A DNA stretch of 64,000 nt from Paenibacillus sp. FSL H8-0048 (GCF_038002825.1 NZ_JBBODF010000001.1:6386001-6450000); one strand, 5' to 3'; positions 41,439-50,531 are shown, counted from the stretch's first letter. The notes: generated by a model not told the origin, from the sequence alone. Program-made: numbers and translations.

Positions 41439-43059
41439 GGATCAGGAGCTGAATTACCCTGATTTCGAGCAAATGTGGGGCCGGATGGAGCAAGCCGGAT
41501 ATACTTCCTCCAAGGGCGGCAGCCGTGCGGGAGCGAATAGCCAAGTCCGCCATCGTAACTGGCGTAAGATCACTGTCGCAGCCTCCTTCAGCGTAGTGTT
41601 GATGGCTGTTCCTGTATATGCCGCTGTGCAATATGACTGGGGGAATCTGCTCAATCATAGAAGTGGTGTACAGGCTGCGCTGTCCAAGAACCTGGGTCAG
41701 CCGCTGGGTCAGACGATCACGAAGGATGGAGTAACCCTGACGCTGCACACGGCACTCTCGGATGAGAACCGCACAGTGATTCTCTATACCCTGGATGTCG
41801 GGGGAGATAAGGGTAACGGATACTGGGACGTGAACGGAATGTCGCTGAAGGATGCCAAGGGAAACAACGATGAAATGGAATCCCACTATCAGCAGTGGGA
41901 CGAGAAAACCAAGCGGTACAACGGCTATTTCGAGACAGACTGGAGCCTGGGCCAGGAGATGGTCAAGGTGAGCCTTACCGCAACAGGAATTCAGTCCTAC
42001 TCCCAGCAGGAGGTGGAGCTGAAGCTGGATACGGACTCGCCGGAACGGCAGAGCTTCCCTGTGAACCGGGATGGACTGGAGTCCTTCAGTGTCCAACCCT
42101 TCAAGGAAGGGAATGAGCGTCTGATGCTGTCTACGGCCGCGATCTTCAATGATCCGGGTGCACGGGGCGTGGCTTCTCCGCAAATCATAGCCTACAGAGG
42201 CGGGCAACTGGTGAACAACTCTAAGCCGGGTACAATGGGCAAGCCCGGAGACAACGGGGAATACACCTCGCTCCAGTACTATAAGCCCGGCGATGTCCCT
42301 AAGACGGAGACCACGTATAAGCTCAGCTACACCAAGCTGGAACGGAATATCGCCGGTCCATGGGCATTTGATTTTGAACTTAGCAAGAAGCAGATGTCAG
42401 GCGCTACTCTCAAGACTGCGCTGGATCTGCCGCTGGAGGCGGGGGACAAGGGCAACATTATCGAGCAGATGGTAGTCACGCCTACTCAAGTCCGTGTGCA
42501 GGTGCGGAGCAAGGAGAAGTATGCAGACTTGCCTTATGTGAACTATACACTTGAGGTTGACGGGCGGCAGCTGGAGGGTGGAATGTGGTATTCGCCTTCC
42601 CAGGATAAAAATTTGACGACTCTCCGCTTCGAGCGGCCGGCAGGTCTTGAGATCACTACAGCAACCCCCATGGCGCTTGTCGCGAAATACAAAGTAACTA
42701 CGCATGAGGATGACAAGGAGCCTTTGCTGCTGAAGAACATCTCGGCCGAGAAGCAGACCATGATCCGGCAAACCGGCGGGTACCCGGTACAGTGGACCTA
42801 CTATAAGCAGGGCAACGATCTTTATGTGGAGACGAAGAGCGACGACCCTAACTTTGGCGGCGTTAATCAGACGCACATCGGCAAGGGCAAGGATGCGCTC
42901 ATCGGCAGCATTGTAACCACGAATTTCCGTGGAGACGGAAATAACCGGAATATTGATGTATACAAGGATTTCAAAGGCACAGAAGCTTCAATATATATGT
43001 TCTATTACACTACAAATGAACCGGACAAAGAGACGCGGGTACAGCTGCAAGGACAGTAG
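41398..43059 (+). CDS. DUF4179-type membrane protein, probable anti-sigma factor
   Basis: A 553-residue protein. The cytoplasmic N-terminus (about 1-55) includes LKRRLNEDQELNYPDFEQMWGRMEQ. One transmembrane helix is at about 62-78 (TVAASFSVVLMAVPVYAAV). The extracytoplasmic part starts with a DUF4179-like domain (LGQPLGQTITKDGVTLTLHTALSDENRTVILYTLDV), followed by further beta-rich domains. The ATG at 41398 is 9 nt after GGAGG; the earlier ATG at 41392 is too close. The overlap with the ECF sigma gene implies an anti-sigma or sensor role. No zinc motif is present. Confidence 0.82.
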   Translation: MDRTEAQLKRRLNEDQELNYPDFEQMWGRMEQAGYTSSKGGSRAGANSQVRHRNWRKITVAASFSVVLMAVPVYAAVQYDWGNLLNHRSGVQAALSKNLGQPLGQTITKDGVTLTLHTALSDENRTVILYTLDVGGDKGNGYWDVNGMSLKDAKGNNDEMESHYQQWDEKTKRYNGYFETDWSLGQEMVKVSLTATGIQSYSQQEVELKLDTDSPERQSFPVNRDGLESFSVQPFKEGNERLMLSTAAIFNDPGARGVASPQIIAYRGGQLVNNSKPGTMGKPGDNGEYTSLQYYKPGDVPKTETTYKLSYTKLERNIAGPWAFDFELSKKQMSGATLKTALDLPLEAGDKGNIIEQMVVTPTQVRVQVRSKEKYADLPYVNYTLEVDGRQLEGGMWYSPSQDKNLTTLRFERPAGLEITTATPMALVAKYKVTTHEDDKEPLLLKNISAEKQTMIRQTGGYPVQWTYYKQGNDLYVETKSDDPNFGGVNQTHIGKGKDALIGSIVTTNFRGDGNNRNIDVYKDFKGTEASIYMFYYTTNEPDKETRVQLQGQ

Positions 43060-43076
43060 TAACATTATTTTAACGG

Positions 43077-43104
43077 GAAGAACCTTGTGTTCTTCTCTTT
43101 TTTT
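43077..43104 (+). terminator. Terminator after the DUF4179 gene
   Basis: GAAGAA / TTCTTC stem with a 7-nt loop, followed by a long T run. Confidence 0.78.
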
Positions 43105-43167
43105 CGTATACAGTTAAAAGATACGGCTATACAAATGATGAAGGAACATAAGGCAGAGGAGAGAGAC

Positions 43168-43776
43168 ATGGTGGAATTAAAGCGCTGCGATTGGGTGAAC
43201 ACGGACCCGCTATACATAGCTTATCATGATGAAGAATGGGGCAAACCGCTGACTGACGGCGTGAAGCTGTTCGAACTGCTGATGCTGGAGGGGATGCAGG
43301 CCGGACTGAGCTGGTATACGGTGCTTAAGAAGCGGGAGGGCTTCCGCGAGGCCTTTGACGGCTTTGATCCGGAGAAGATCGTGCTGTATGGGGAGGACAA
43401 AGTCGAAGAGCTGATGCAAAATGCGGAGATTGTCCGCAACCGTCTAAAGATTAAGGGAGTGATTACCAATGCACAGGTGTACCAGCAGATTTGCCGCGAG
43501 GAAGAGGGAGGCTTCTCAGGTTATCTGTGGAGCTTCATCGGCGGAAAGCCGGTTGTAAACCAGTGGAAGAACAGGGCGGAGGTCCCCGCCACCACCCCTG
43601 AGTCCGATCAGATGAGCAAGGCACTGAAGCGTAAAGGGATGAAGTTCGTCGGCTCAACGATCTGCTATGCGTTTATGCAGGCCTCCGGGATGGTAGATGA
43701 CCATGCGCTGGATTGTTTTTGCCGCAGCACCCGTCTGCCGTTGAGAGTTGAACGCAGTTTGGCGCTGAACGGGTAA
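43168..43776 (+). CDS. tag: DNA-3-methyladenine glycosylase I
   Basis: Excises 3-methyladenine from alkylated DNA. The 202-residue protein has CDWVNTDPLYIAYHDEEWGKPLTDG, KLFELLMLEGMQAGLSWYTVLKKREGFREAF, KGVITNAQ, FIGGKPVVNQW and the C-terminal MKFVGSTICYAFMQASGMVDDHALDCFC. The zinc ligands of TagA (Cys near the N-terminus, His and Cys pair at the C-terminus) are all visible. The ATG at 43168 follows GAGGAGAG; an upstream ATG at 43135 is less likely. Confidence 0.92.
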   Translation: MVELKRCDWVNTDPLYIAYHDEEWGKPLTDGVKLFELLMLEGMQAGLSWYTVLKKREGFREAFDGFDPEKIVLYGEDKVEELMQNAEIVRNRLKIKGVITNAQVYQQICREEEGGFSGYLWSFIGGKPVVNQWKNRAEVPATTPESDQMSKALKRKGMKFVGSTICYAFMQASGMVDDHALDCFCRSTRLPLRVERSLALNG

Positions 43777-43780
43777 GAAA

Positions 43781-43789
43781 TGCTATACT
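43781..43789 (+). promoter_or_regulatory. Extended -10 promoter for the prmA operon
   Basis: TGCTATACT combines TGn with a good -10, 124 bp before the prmA start and just after the tag stop. No clear -35 is needed for such a promoter. Confidence 0.45.
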
Positions 43790-43834
43790 AGCTAAGATAC
43801 GCTTCGAGGGAGATTATGCTCGCAAAACTTAAGT

Positions 43835-43902
43835 CTATGCTTCCGAAGTAAGTTTGTTCGAAGCAGAATCGAGAGAAGTAACGCTTACAAACTTTTAGGA
43901 GG
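43835..43902 (+). repeat. Leader element shared with kdgK (copy 2)
   Basis: Starts CTATGCTTCCGAAG and ends AAACTTTTAGGAGG, the prmA ribosome binding site. The kdgK leader (15959-15893, minus strand) has the same ends at nearly the same distance. Just upstream, 43817-43830 carries a related block ATGCTCGCAAAACTT, so part of the element may be duplicated here. Confidence 0.7.
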
Positions 43903-43912
43903 ATTTATTACC

Positions 43913-44968
43913 ATGCTATGGCACGAATTGACGGTACATACAACGGAGGAAGCACAGGAGATGATCTCCAATCTGCTGGTTGAGGCGGGAGCGGGCGGAG
44001 TCTCTATTGAGGAATCCGGGACGCTGAATAAAACCCGGGATACACGTTACGGTGAATTATACGATGAACCGCTCAATGACATCCCCGAAGGGGAAGCGGT
44101 CATTAAAGGATATTATGCGGAATCGGTGGACATGGACGCGGTTGTGGCCGAGGTGGCGCCAAGGGTGGAAGAGCTGAGAGAGTTCGGCATCGACCCCGGA
44201 CTGGCACGGATCTCCTGGAAGACGGTGGATGAGGATGATTGGGCTCATGCCTGGAAGCAGTACTTCAAGCCGCTGCGCGTCTCCGAGCGGTTGACCATTA
44301 AGCCGACATGGGAAGAATATACCCCGGCTACTGCCGATGAGAAAATCATTGAAATTGACCCCGGTATGGCCTTCGGAACCGGGACGCATCCGACAACGGC
44401 GCTGTGCCTTCGCGCCCTTGAGAAGCATATTGTCAGCGGCGACGAAGTCATCGATGTAGGTACGGGGTCCGGCATCCTTGCTGTTGGAGCGATGCTGCTC
44501 GGTGCAGCCTCCGTCCTGGCGCTGGATCTGGACCCGGTCGCTGTGGTGAGCGCCCGCGACAATGTGGCGCTGAACCGGCTGGAGTCAGCGATCACCGTGA
44601 AGGAGAGCGATCTGCTCTCGCTGCTGGGCGGTGAGGGGGCGGCGGATACCGCAGCCGGAGAGATGTGGCCTTCAGCCCGGCCAAGCAATGCGGCTGAGGA
44701 GGCTGTGCCTGCGGTTGCCCCGGCGGCAGACGGGCTGGGAGTGACTCTGCCGGTCCGGGTTGTCGTGGCGAATATTCTGGCCGAGATCATTGTGCTGTTC
44801 ACGGATGATGTCTACCGCGCGCTTCAGCCGGAGGGGATCTATATTACCTCGGGGATTTATAAGGATAAGGAAGAGCTGGTCGCGGAAGCGCTTATGTCCT
44901 CCGGTTTCGAGATTTTAGAAGTAACCCGCGAAGAAGATTGGGTGGCGTTCACAGCCGGAAAGAGGTAG
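43913..44968 (+). CDS. prmA: Ribosomal protein L11 methyltransferase with an internal insert
   Basis: Methylates L11 of the large ribosomal subunit with SAM. The 351-residue protein starts MLWHELTVHTTEEAQEMISNLLVEAGAGGVSIEES, then IDPGMAFGTGTHPTTALCLRALE, the SAM motif VIDVGTGSGILAVGAMLLGA and VVANILAEIIVLF. The usual length is about 310. The extra part is an Ala/Glu/Pro-rich stretch at about 239-282 between motif III and the catalytic N-I-L-A segment, probably a surface loop. The ATG is behind AGGAGG. First gene of prmA, M50 peptidase, rsmE, mtaB. Confidence 0.95.
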   Translation: MLWHELTVHTTEEAQEMISNLLVEAGAGGVSIEESGTLNKTRDTRYGELYDEPLNDIPEGEAVIKGYYAESVDMDAVVAEVAPRVEELREFGIDPGLARISWKTVDEDDWAHAWKQYFKPLRVSERLTIKPTWEEYTPATADEKIIEIDPGMAFGTGTHPTTALCLRALEKHIVSGDEVIDVGTGSGILAVGAMLLGAASVLALDLDPVAVVSARDNVALNRLESAITVKESDLLSLLGGEGAADTAAGEMWPSARPSNAAEEAVPAVAPAADGLGVTLPVRVVVANILAEIIVLFTDDVYRALQPEGIYITSGIYKDKEELVAEALMSSGFEILEVTREEDWVAFTAGKR

Positions 44969-44970
44969 AC

Positions 44971-45654
44971 ATGGGTTCACTGGATCAAATTTTAGTATAT
45001 CCTTTGCAGCAGCTTCCGTTTTTTCTGATTACGATTGTTATTGCGTTTACGGTGCATGAATTCGCCCACGCTTATTTTGCCAATAAGTTCGGGGACCCTA
45101 CAGCGCGCCTTCTGGGCCGTATGACCTTGAATCCGGCAGTGCACTTTGATCTCTTCGGTATCATTCTGCTGCTGATTGCAGGCTTCGGCTGGGCGCGTCC
45201 GGTTCCCGTGAACCGGGATAACTTCCGCCGTCCCCGCCTGATGGGTGTCATCGTCTCGGCCGCCGGGCCAATCAGCAATCTGCTGCTCGGTATTCTGGGC
45301 GCGCTGATCTATGCGATTCTTGTGGGCACGGGCACGATGGATTCGATCAAGAACGAGCAGGTGCTCCGGGCGGTGATCTGGTTCTTCGGGATGTTCATTC
45401 ACTTCAACTTCTTCCTCTTTGTGTTCAACCTGATTCCGCTGCCGCCGCTGGACGGTTACCGGATTGTAGAGGATATCGCACCGCGTCCGATCCGGGGAAA
45501 ACTTCAGCAGTATGAGCAATATACCGTTTTCCTTTTCCTGCTGATCATCTTCATTCCGGGTCTGCGCGCCTATACGATTGAACCGCTTAGCTACTGGGCG
45601 ACCCGGACGGGCAATGATTTCTTCCAGCTGTTCCTGCGCATGTTCGGGGTCTGA
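44971..45654 (+). CDS. M50-family membrane zinc metallopeptidase (site-2 protease-like)
   Basis: A 227-residue integral membrane peptidase with about five or six helices. The zinc motif is HEFAHA in FTVHEFAHAYFANKFGD, the third ligand lies in NLIPLPPLDGYRI, and ISNLLLG precedes it. This is the short group of site-2 proteases without PDZ domain (YwhC-like). Its substrate is unknown. The frame opens at 44938, but the ATG at 44971, 2 nt after the prmA stop and after AAAGAGGTAG, gives the family start. It is inserted between prmA and rsmE, which are adjacent in B. subtilis. Confidence 0.9.
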   Translation: MGSLDQILVYPLQQLPFFLITIVIAFTVHEFAHAYFANKFGDPTARLLGRMTLNPAVHFDLFGIILLLIAGFGWARPVPVNRDNFRRPRLMGVIVSAAGPISNLLLGILGALIYAILVGTGTMDSIKNEQVLRAVIWFFGMFIHFNFFLFVFNLIPLPPLDGYRIVEDIAPRPIRGKLQQYEQYTVFLFLLIIFIPGLRAYTIEPLSYWATRTGNDFFQLFLRMFGV

Positions 45655-45817
45655 TCAGAGCAGTACGGACAGGGGCTGTTCAGTGCAAGGCAAACGTTGT
45701 AGAATATAATGTGATTATTAAGTAGATGAATGATACGTGTGAAGCGGCGGCCGGGACCTGATTTGACGGGGACTACGCCGCTTTTACGCTGAATAACGGA
45801 CAGGATGAGGATGAGAG

Positions 45818-46582
45818 ATGCAGCGTTATTTCGTAACTCCGGCACAGTTCGGAGCAGACAAGGTTAGCATTGACGGTGAAGACGCCCGCCATATCGCCAA
45901 GGTCATGCGCGGCAAGGCCGGGGATAAGCTGATCGTCAGCGATGGTGTGTCCCGCGAGGCGCTGGCTGAGATTGCTGAAATTAAGATCGGCCTGGTCACC
46001 GTGAGCATACTGGAGCCTCTGGCTATGACTCATGAGCCGCGCATCCAGGTTACTGTTGCCCAGAGCCTCCCTAAAGGGGACAAGCTGGAGACAGTCATTC
46101 AGAAATGCACGGAGATCGGGGCGGTAGCCTTCACGCCGTTCCTCTCAGAGCGGACCATCGTGCAGTACGATGAGCGCAAGGAGAGTAAGCGGGTAGAGCG
46201 CTGGCGCAAAATCTGCAAGGAGGCTGCCGAACAGGCGCACCGGAATATTGTTCCGCAGGTGCATTCACCGCTTAGCTGGAAGCAGCTGCTTCAGAGCTTC
46301 AGCGGCTATGACGCCGTCTATTTCTGCTATGAGAAGGAAGAGGGTCTCCAGCTTCGCAGCGCAGCCGCACCATGGCTCGCATCGCTTCCGCAGGAGGCTG
46401 CGGCCAAAGTGATGATCGTTGTAGGGCCGGAGGGCGGCTTCAGTACGGAGGAATGCCGGCTGGCTGAGGAGGCTGGAGCAGTCTGTGTCGGGCTGGGGCC
46501 GCGTATTCTGCGCTGTGAAACCGCAGGTATGGTTGCCGCCGCCTGCATTTTATATGAATCCGGAGAAATGGGAGGAGCTTAA
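45818..46582 (+). CDS. rsmE: 16S rRNA m3U1498 methyltransferase
   Basis: SPOUT-class methyltransferase of 254 residues. The N-terminal PUA-like domain (MQRYFVTPAQFGADKVSIDGEDARHIAKVMR) is followed by QKCTEIGAVAFTPFLSERTIVQY, EAAEQAHRNIVPQV and the knotted SAM site VVGPEGGFSTEECRLAEEAGAVCVGLGPRILRCETA. The ATG follows GAGGATGAGAG. Four nucleotides separate it from mtaB. Confidence 0.96.
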   Translation: MQRYFVTPAQFGADKVSIDGEDARHIAKVMRGKAGDKLIVSDGVSREALAEIAEIKIGLVTVSILEPLAMTHEPRIQVTVAQSLPKGDKLETVIQKCTEIGAVAFTPFLSERTIVQYDERKESKRVERWRKICKEAAEQAHRNIVPQVHSPLSWKQLLQSFSGYDAVYFCYEKEEGLQLRSAAAPWLASLPQEAAAKVMIVVGPEGGFSTEECRLAEEAGAVCVGLGPRILRCETAGMVAAACILYESGEMGGA

Positions 46583-46585
46583 ACC

Positions 46586-47920
46586 ATGCCATCTGTAGCT
46601 TTTTATACACTGGGCTGCAAAGTCAATTTCTATGATACCGAGGCCATCTGGCAGCTCTTTAAGAATGATGGATATGAGCAGGTAGATTTCGAGGGTTCCG
46701 CAGATGTCTACCTGATTAACACCTGTACGGTGACCAATACAGGCGACAAAAAAAGCCGGCAGATGATCCGCCGGGCGGTCCGCCGCAATCCTGATGCCAT
46801 CGTAGCGGTTACCGGCTGCTATGCGCAGACCTCACCGGGAGAGATTCTCGATATTCCAGGAGTCGATCTGGTCATCGGCAACCAGGACCGTGAACAGATC
46901 ATGACCCATGTGAAGAATATTCAGGAGTCGCGCCAGCCGGTGAATGCGGTCCGCAACATTATGAAGACGCGTGAGTTCGAGGAAATGGATGTGCCCGGGT
47001 TCGCTGACCGGACGCGGGCGTTCATGAAGATTCAGGACGGCTGCAACAACTTCTGTACCTTCTGCATCATTCCGTGGTCGCGCGGTCTCTCGCGCAGCCG
47101 TGATCCGAAATCGATTGTCGCCCAGGCGCATCAGCTGGTGGAGGCCGGATACAAGGAATTCGTGCTGACCGGCATCCATACCGGCGGGTACGGGGATGAT
47201 CTGGACAACTACCGTCTCTCCGACCTGCTCTGGGAGCTGGATAAGGTGGACGGGCTGGAACGTGTCCGCATCAGCTCCATTGAAGCGAGCCAGATTGACG
47301 AGAAGCTGCTGGAGGTGCTGAACCGCAGCACCAAGATGTGCCGCCATCTGCATATTCCGCTCCAGGCGGGCCATAACGAGGTGCTGAAGGCGATGCGCCG
47401 GAAGTATACCACGGAAGAGTATTTTGCCAAAATGCAGCTGATCCGTCAGGCCATGCCTGATGTAGGGATCACAACCGATGTGATCGTCGGCTTCCCGGGT
47501 GAGACGGATGAGATGTTCCGGGCAGGCTACGACTTCATGAAGGCGGTCAACTATTCGGAGATGCATGTCTTCCCGTATTCCAAACGGACCGGAACCCCGG
47601 CTGCGCGGATGCTGAATCAGGTGGATGAGGAGATTAAGAATGCGCGTGTGCAGGAGCTGATCGATCTCTCCGAAGAGATGCAGCTGGCCTATGCCCGGCG
47701 GTTCGTCGGCAAGACGCTGTCCGTCATTCCAGAACGGGCCGCCAAGGGCTCGGCGGGACGCAGCGTACAGCACGGCTTCAGCGACAACTATCTTCAGGTG
47801 CTGTTCAGCGGCGACGATTCGCTGCAGGGCGAGCTGTGCCAGGTGAAGGTAACCGAAGCCGGCGTGAATGAATGCCGCGGCGAGCTTGTTAGTGTTAGCC
47901 GGGCAGTGCCAACCCCCTGA
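46586..47920 (+). CDS. mtaB: tRNA t6A37 methylthiotransferase
   Basis: Converts t6A to ms2t6A at position 37 of tRNAs reading ANN codons. The 444-residue radical SAM protein has the N-terminal cluster-binding domain with cysteines in TLGCKVN, NTCTVTN and TGCYAQ, then the radical SAM CxxxCxxC in DGCNNFCTFCIIPWSRGLSRSRD, and a C-terminal TRAM domain. The N-terminal sequence distinguishes it from MiaB. The ATG follows GGGAGGAGC; it ends the prmA operon with a strong terminator. Confidence 0.96.
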   Translation: MPSVAFYTLGCKVNFYDTEAIWQLFKNDGYEQVDFEGSADVYLINTCTVTNTGDKKSRQMIRRAVRRNPDAIVAVTGCYAQTSPGEILDIPGVDLVIGNQDREQIMTHVKNIQESRQPVNAVRNIMKTREFEEMDVPGFADRTRAFMKIQDGCNNFCTFCIIPWSRGLSRSRDPKSIVAQAHQLVEAGYKEFVLTGIHTGGYGDDLDNYRLSDLLWELDKVDGLERVRISSIEASQIDEKLLEVLNRSTKMCRHLHIPLQAGHNEVLKAMRRKYTTEEYFAKMQLIRQAMPDVGITTDVIVGFPGETDEMFRAGYDFMKAVNYSEMHVFPYSKRTGTPAARMLNQVDEEIKNARVQELIDLSEEMQLAYARRFVGKTLSVIPERAAKGSAGRSVQHGFSDNYLQVLFSGDDSLQGELCQVKVTEAGVNECRGELVSVSRAVPTP

Positions 47921-47936
47921 CCGGACAGACTGCTAC

Positions 47937-47982
47937 AGGATGTCTTCTGTGCCTTCGACGGCAGAAAGACATCCTTTTTTTC
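47937..47982 (+). terminator. Terminator of the prmA-mtaB operon
   Basis: AGGATGTCTT pairs with AAGACATCCT, with CTG..CC/GG.CAG inside, followed by seven T. Confidence 0.92.
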
Positions 47983-48207
47983 GTTATACCGAAATTATCT
48001 ATTTAAATTGGACTTGAAAAAACAGATTGGGAAAAGTGGCGGAGGGGAATTTTGGAACTACAATTTATATAGTTACAAAGACCTGAATTTGCCCGGGATT
48101 CGTGAAATACGGAAAATGGGGTAAAGACTTGGTCCGGATTTGTCGATATAGTGGAAGAGAGTGGGAAAAAAGTCCACCGATAATCAGACCGTCTAAGGAG
48201 AGAACAG

Positions 48208-50454
48208 ATGACCGTGTACAGGAAAATGACAAAAACGCTCCTCATTATGATATTGCTCGTTGTAGCCGCTTTTCCGGTAAACGTCTTTGCCGCTGCTGGA
48301 GACACTATCTCTATTGAATTCGACAGTGCAGCCAAGGTTGAGCTTACCATGGGCCAGTCACCGAAGCAGCTTAAGGTATATGCCAATGTAGAGGGCTCCG
48401 CGTCCAAACGGGATGTAACGGCAGCCGCGACCTGGACTTCTTCCAAGACCGACGTAGTTACAGTAATTAATGGGCAGCTTAGACCGGTAAGTGCCGGAAC
48501 GGCGATGATCACAGCAACCTACAATAATGCGATAGCCTCTGTAGAGGTATCGGTCACCCATTCCTTCAAGGAACTGAAATTGACCCGCAGCACAGAGGGC
48601 AGCTATAAATTAGGCGATAAAGATGAATTGTTGTCTGTTACGGCAACCGCCATCGGCGGAACTTCGGCCACTGCGGAGAAGGATGTCACGAAGGATGCGG
48701 AATGGAGCAGCTCGAATACGGGTGTGCTGACCATTGCTGCGGGCAAAATTACGCTTGTCGGTGAAGGTAAGGCTACCATTACCGCTAAGTACAAAGGATT
48801 AACGGAGATTTTAAAAGTGGAGGTAGTACTTCCTTATGCCGCTATTGTACTGCAAGACATCAAGAACAACATTGTCAAGGAAATGGAAATGCTGGTCGGG
48901 GACAACCCGGTCAAGCTGAACGCCAAGACTAAAGCCACTTCGGCAAGTGCAGAAATCACCCTGGGCAATGAGGTGGAATGGAGCAGCTCCAGCGAGAGCG
49001 TAGCTACTGTTAAAGGCGGCGAGATTACCATCCTTGGTGTGGGTAGAACGGTCATCACCGCAAGCTATCTGGGTGTCACCCAGTCGGTGGATGTCTATGT
49101 GCGTGCGCCTTATGAAGCGCTTGTGCTGAAGCCTTCCGGCGACCAGTCGCTTTTCCTGGGAGAGAGTCTGAATGTAACCGCAGAAATGCGTAATGCCGTC
49201 AATTCGACCTCCAACGAATCAGCGTCCGCAGTCTGGACCTCGGATAACCTGATGAATGCAACAGTAACAGCCAATACGGCAGATGCAGGCAATGCTTATG
49301 CCACTGTTACGGGTAAAGCAGTAGGAACTTCAATTATTAAGGCCAGCTATCTGGGAATCAGCAAAAGCTTCAAGATCACTGTCTATCCGACCTTGACTGA
49401 GCTGGGCCTGGAGAAGACAGAGCAGGAAATATACACGGCGGATGCAGTAAGCCTGCCGAAGGTGAACGGAACCAAGTATGACGGAACCAAGCTCGACATC
49501 AGTGATGAGATGGAGTGGACCTCTGCGAATGAAGAGATTGTGTCCATCAAGGACGGGAAGTTTGTCGGCGGCAAGGCAGGCACGGCTATCCTGACAGGTA
49601 AGCTCAAGAACGGCGAAGTGACTTCCGCTTCCGCTACAGCTATCCGGTCCAAGACAGTTCAGTTTAATGTTACGGTTCAGAACAAAGTGCTGGTCCTGAT
49701 CGGGCCTGATGAAGCACTGGGCGTAGTCATTGGCGAAGAACTGCCGCTGCCTGCTGTCCAGGCTGTACTGGAGAATGGCGACGAGCTGGACGTATCAGGA
49801 AGCATTAAGTGGGAGCTGAGCGGCAGCAATGCTGTTCTTAAGCAGACAAGCACTGCGAAGACTATCAAGGGACTGGTCAAAGGTACAGCAACCCTGAAGG
49901 GGACTTATTCCAATAAGACTATCAGTGTTCCGGTGACGATTGCACAGAAGGTCGTGAAGCTGGTGGTGGACCCGGCAACGCTGGAAATGAATATTAAGGC
50001 CTCCAAGTCCATTAAGGCGACCGGATACTTTTCAAATGGTAAATCTGCCAACTTCTCCAGTGCAATGAACTGGGAATCCTCAAACCCTGCTGTGGCTACC
50101 ATTAACGGGACTTCGGTCAAAGCGCTGGCTGAGGGAACTACAACCCTGACCGGCTCCTACCAGGGCATTCAGGCGACGGTTAAGATTACGGTTGTTCCCA
50201 AGCTGATGAAGCTTACGGTCAGTGAGAACCGGCTGAATCTTGCACCGGGTGCAGGCAAAAACGTAGTGGTAACCGCGCTGTATGATACCGGCCGCACTGC
50301 GGTTGTCACAGGAAGCATGGTCTGGACCAGCTCCAAACCTGCTGTCGCCCAGGTGAATGCTAACGGGATGATTACAGCAGTGAGCAAGGGAAGCGCATCA
50401 ATTAAAGGAAAACTGGGAACTAAGACCGTCTCGGTATATGTTAGCGTGAAATAG
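48208..50454 (+). CDS. Secreted protein of tandem bacterial Ig-like (BIG2-type) domains
   Basis: A 748-residue protein with a signal peptide (about 1-29, ending VFAAA) and then about eight repeats of 80-95 residues. Each has the BIG2 pattern W-S/T-S-S-N-x-x-V-A-T-I ... G-x-A-x-I-T-A-x-Y, for example EWSSSNTGVLTIAAGKITLVGEGKATITAKYKGL, EWSSSSESVATVKGGEITILGVGRTVITASYLGV and NWESSNPAVATINGTSVKALAEGTTTLTGSYQGI. There is no SLH, LPxTG or membrane anchor, and no enzymatic domain. It is probably an extracellular matrix or adhesive fibre protein. The ATG follows AAGGAGAGAAC; monocistronic with terminator. Exact function unknown. Confidence 0.88.
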   Translation: MTVYRKMTKTLLIMILLVVAAFPVNVFAAAGDTISIEFDSAAKVELTMGQSPKQLKVYANVEGSASKRDVTAAATWTSSKTDVVTVINGQLRPVSAGTAMITATYNNAIASVEVSVTHSFKELKLTRSTEGSYKLGDKDELLSVTATAIGGTSATAEKDVTKDAEWSSSNTGVLTIAAGKITLVGEGKATITAKYKGLTEILKVEVVLPYAAIVLQDIKNNIVKEMEMLVGDNPVKLNAKTKATSASAEITLGNEVEWSSSSESVATVKGGEITILGVGRTVITASYLGVTQSVDVYVRAPYEALVLKPSGDQSLFLGESLNVTAEMRNAVNSTSNESASAVWTSDNLMNATVTANTADAGNAYATVTGKAVGTSIIKASYLGISKSFKITVYPTLTELGLEKTEQEIYTADAVSLPKVNGTKYDGTKLDISDEMEWTSANEEIVSIKDGKFVGGKAGTAILTGKLKNGEVTSASATAIRSKTVQFNVTVQNKVLVLIGPDEALGVVIGEELPLPAVQAVLENGDELDVSGSIKWELSGSNAVLKQTSTAKTIKGLVKGTATLKGTYSNKTISVPVTIAQKVVKLVVDPATLEMNIKASKSIKATGYFSNGKSANFSSAMNWESSNPAVATINGTSVKALAEGTTTLTGSYQGIQATVKITVVPKLMKLTVSENRLNLAPGAGKNVVVTALYDTGRTAVVTGSMVWTSSKPAVAQVNANGMITAVSKGSASIKGKLGTKTVSVYVSVK

Positions 50455-50492
50455 AGTGTAATGCTGCCGGCGGTTTGAGCGGGCACAAGAAG

Positions 50493-50531
50493 ACCTGTAC
50501 ATGCGTCCATGTGGACGGTGTGCGGTTTTTT
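50493..50531 (+). terminator. Terminator of the Ig-like protein gene
   Basis: CGTCC-ATGT-GGACG core, extended by ACC...GGT with G-U pairs and a bulge, then seven T. Confidence 0.65.
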
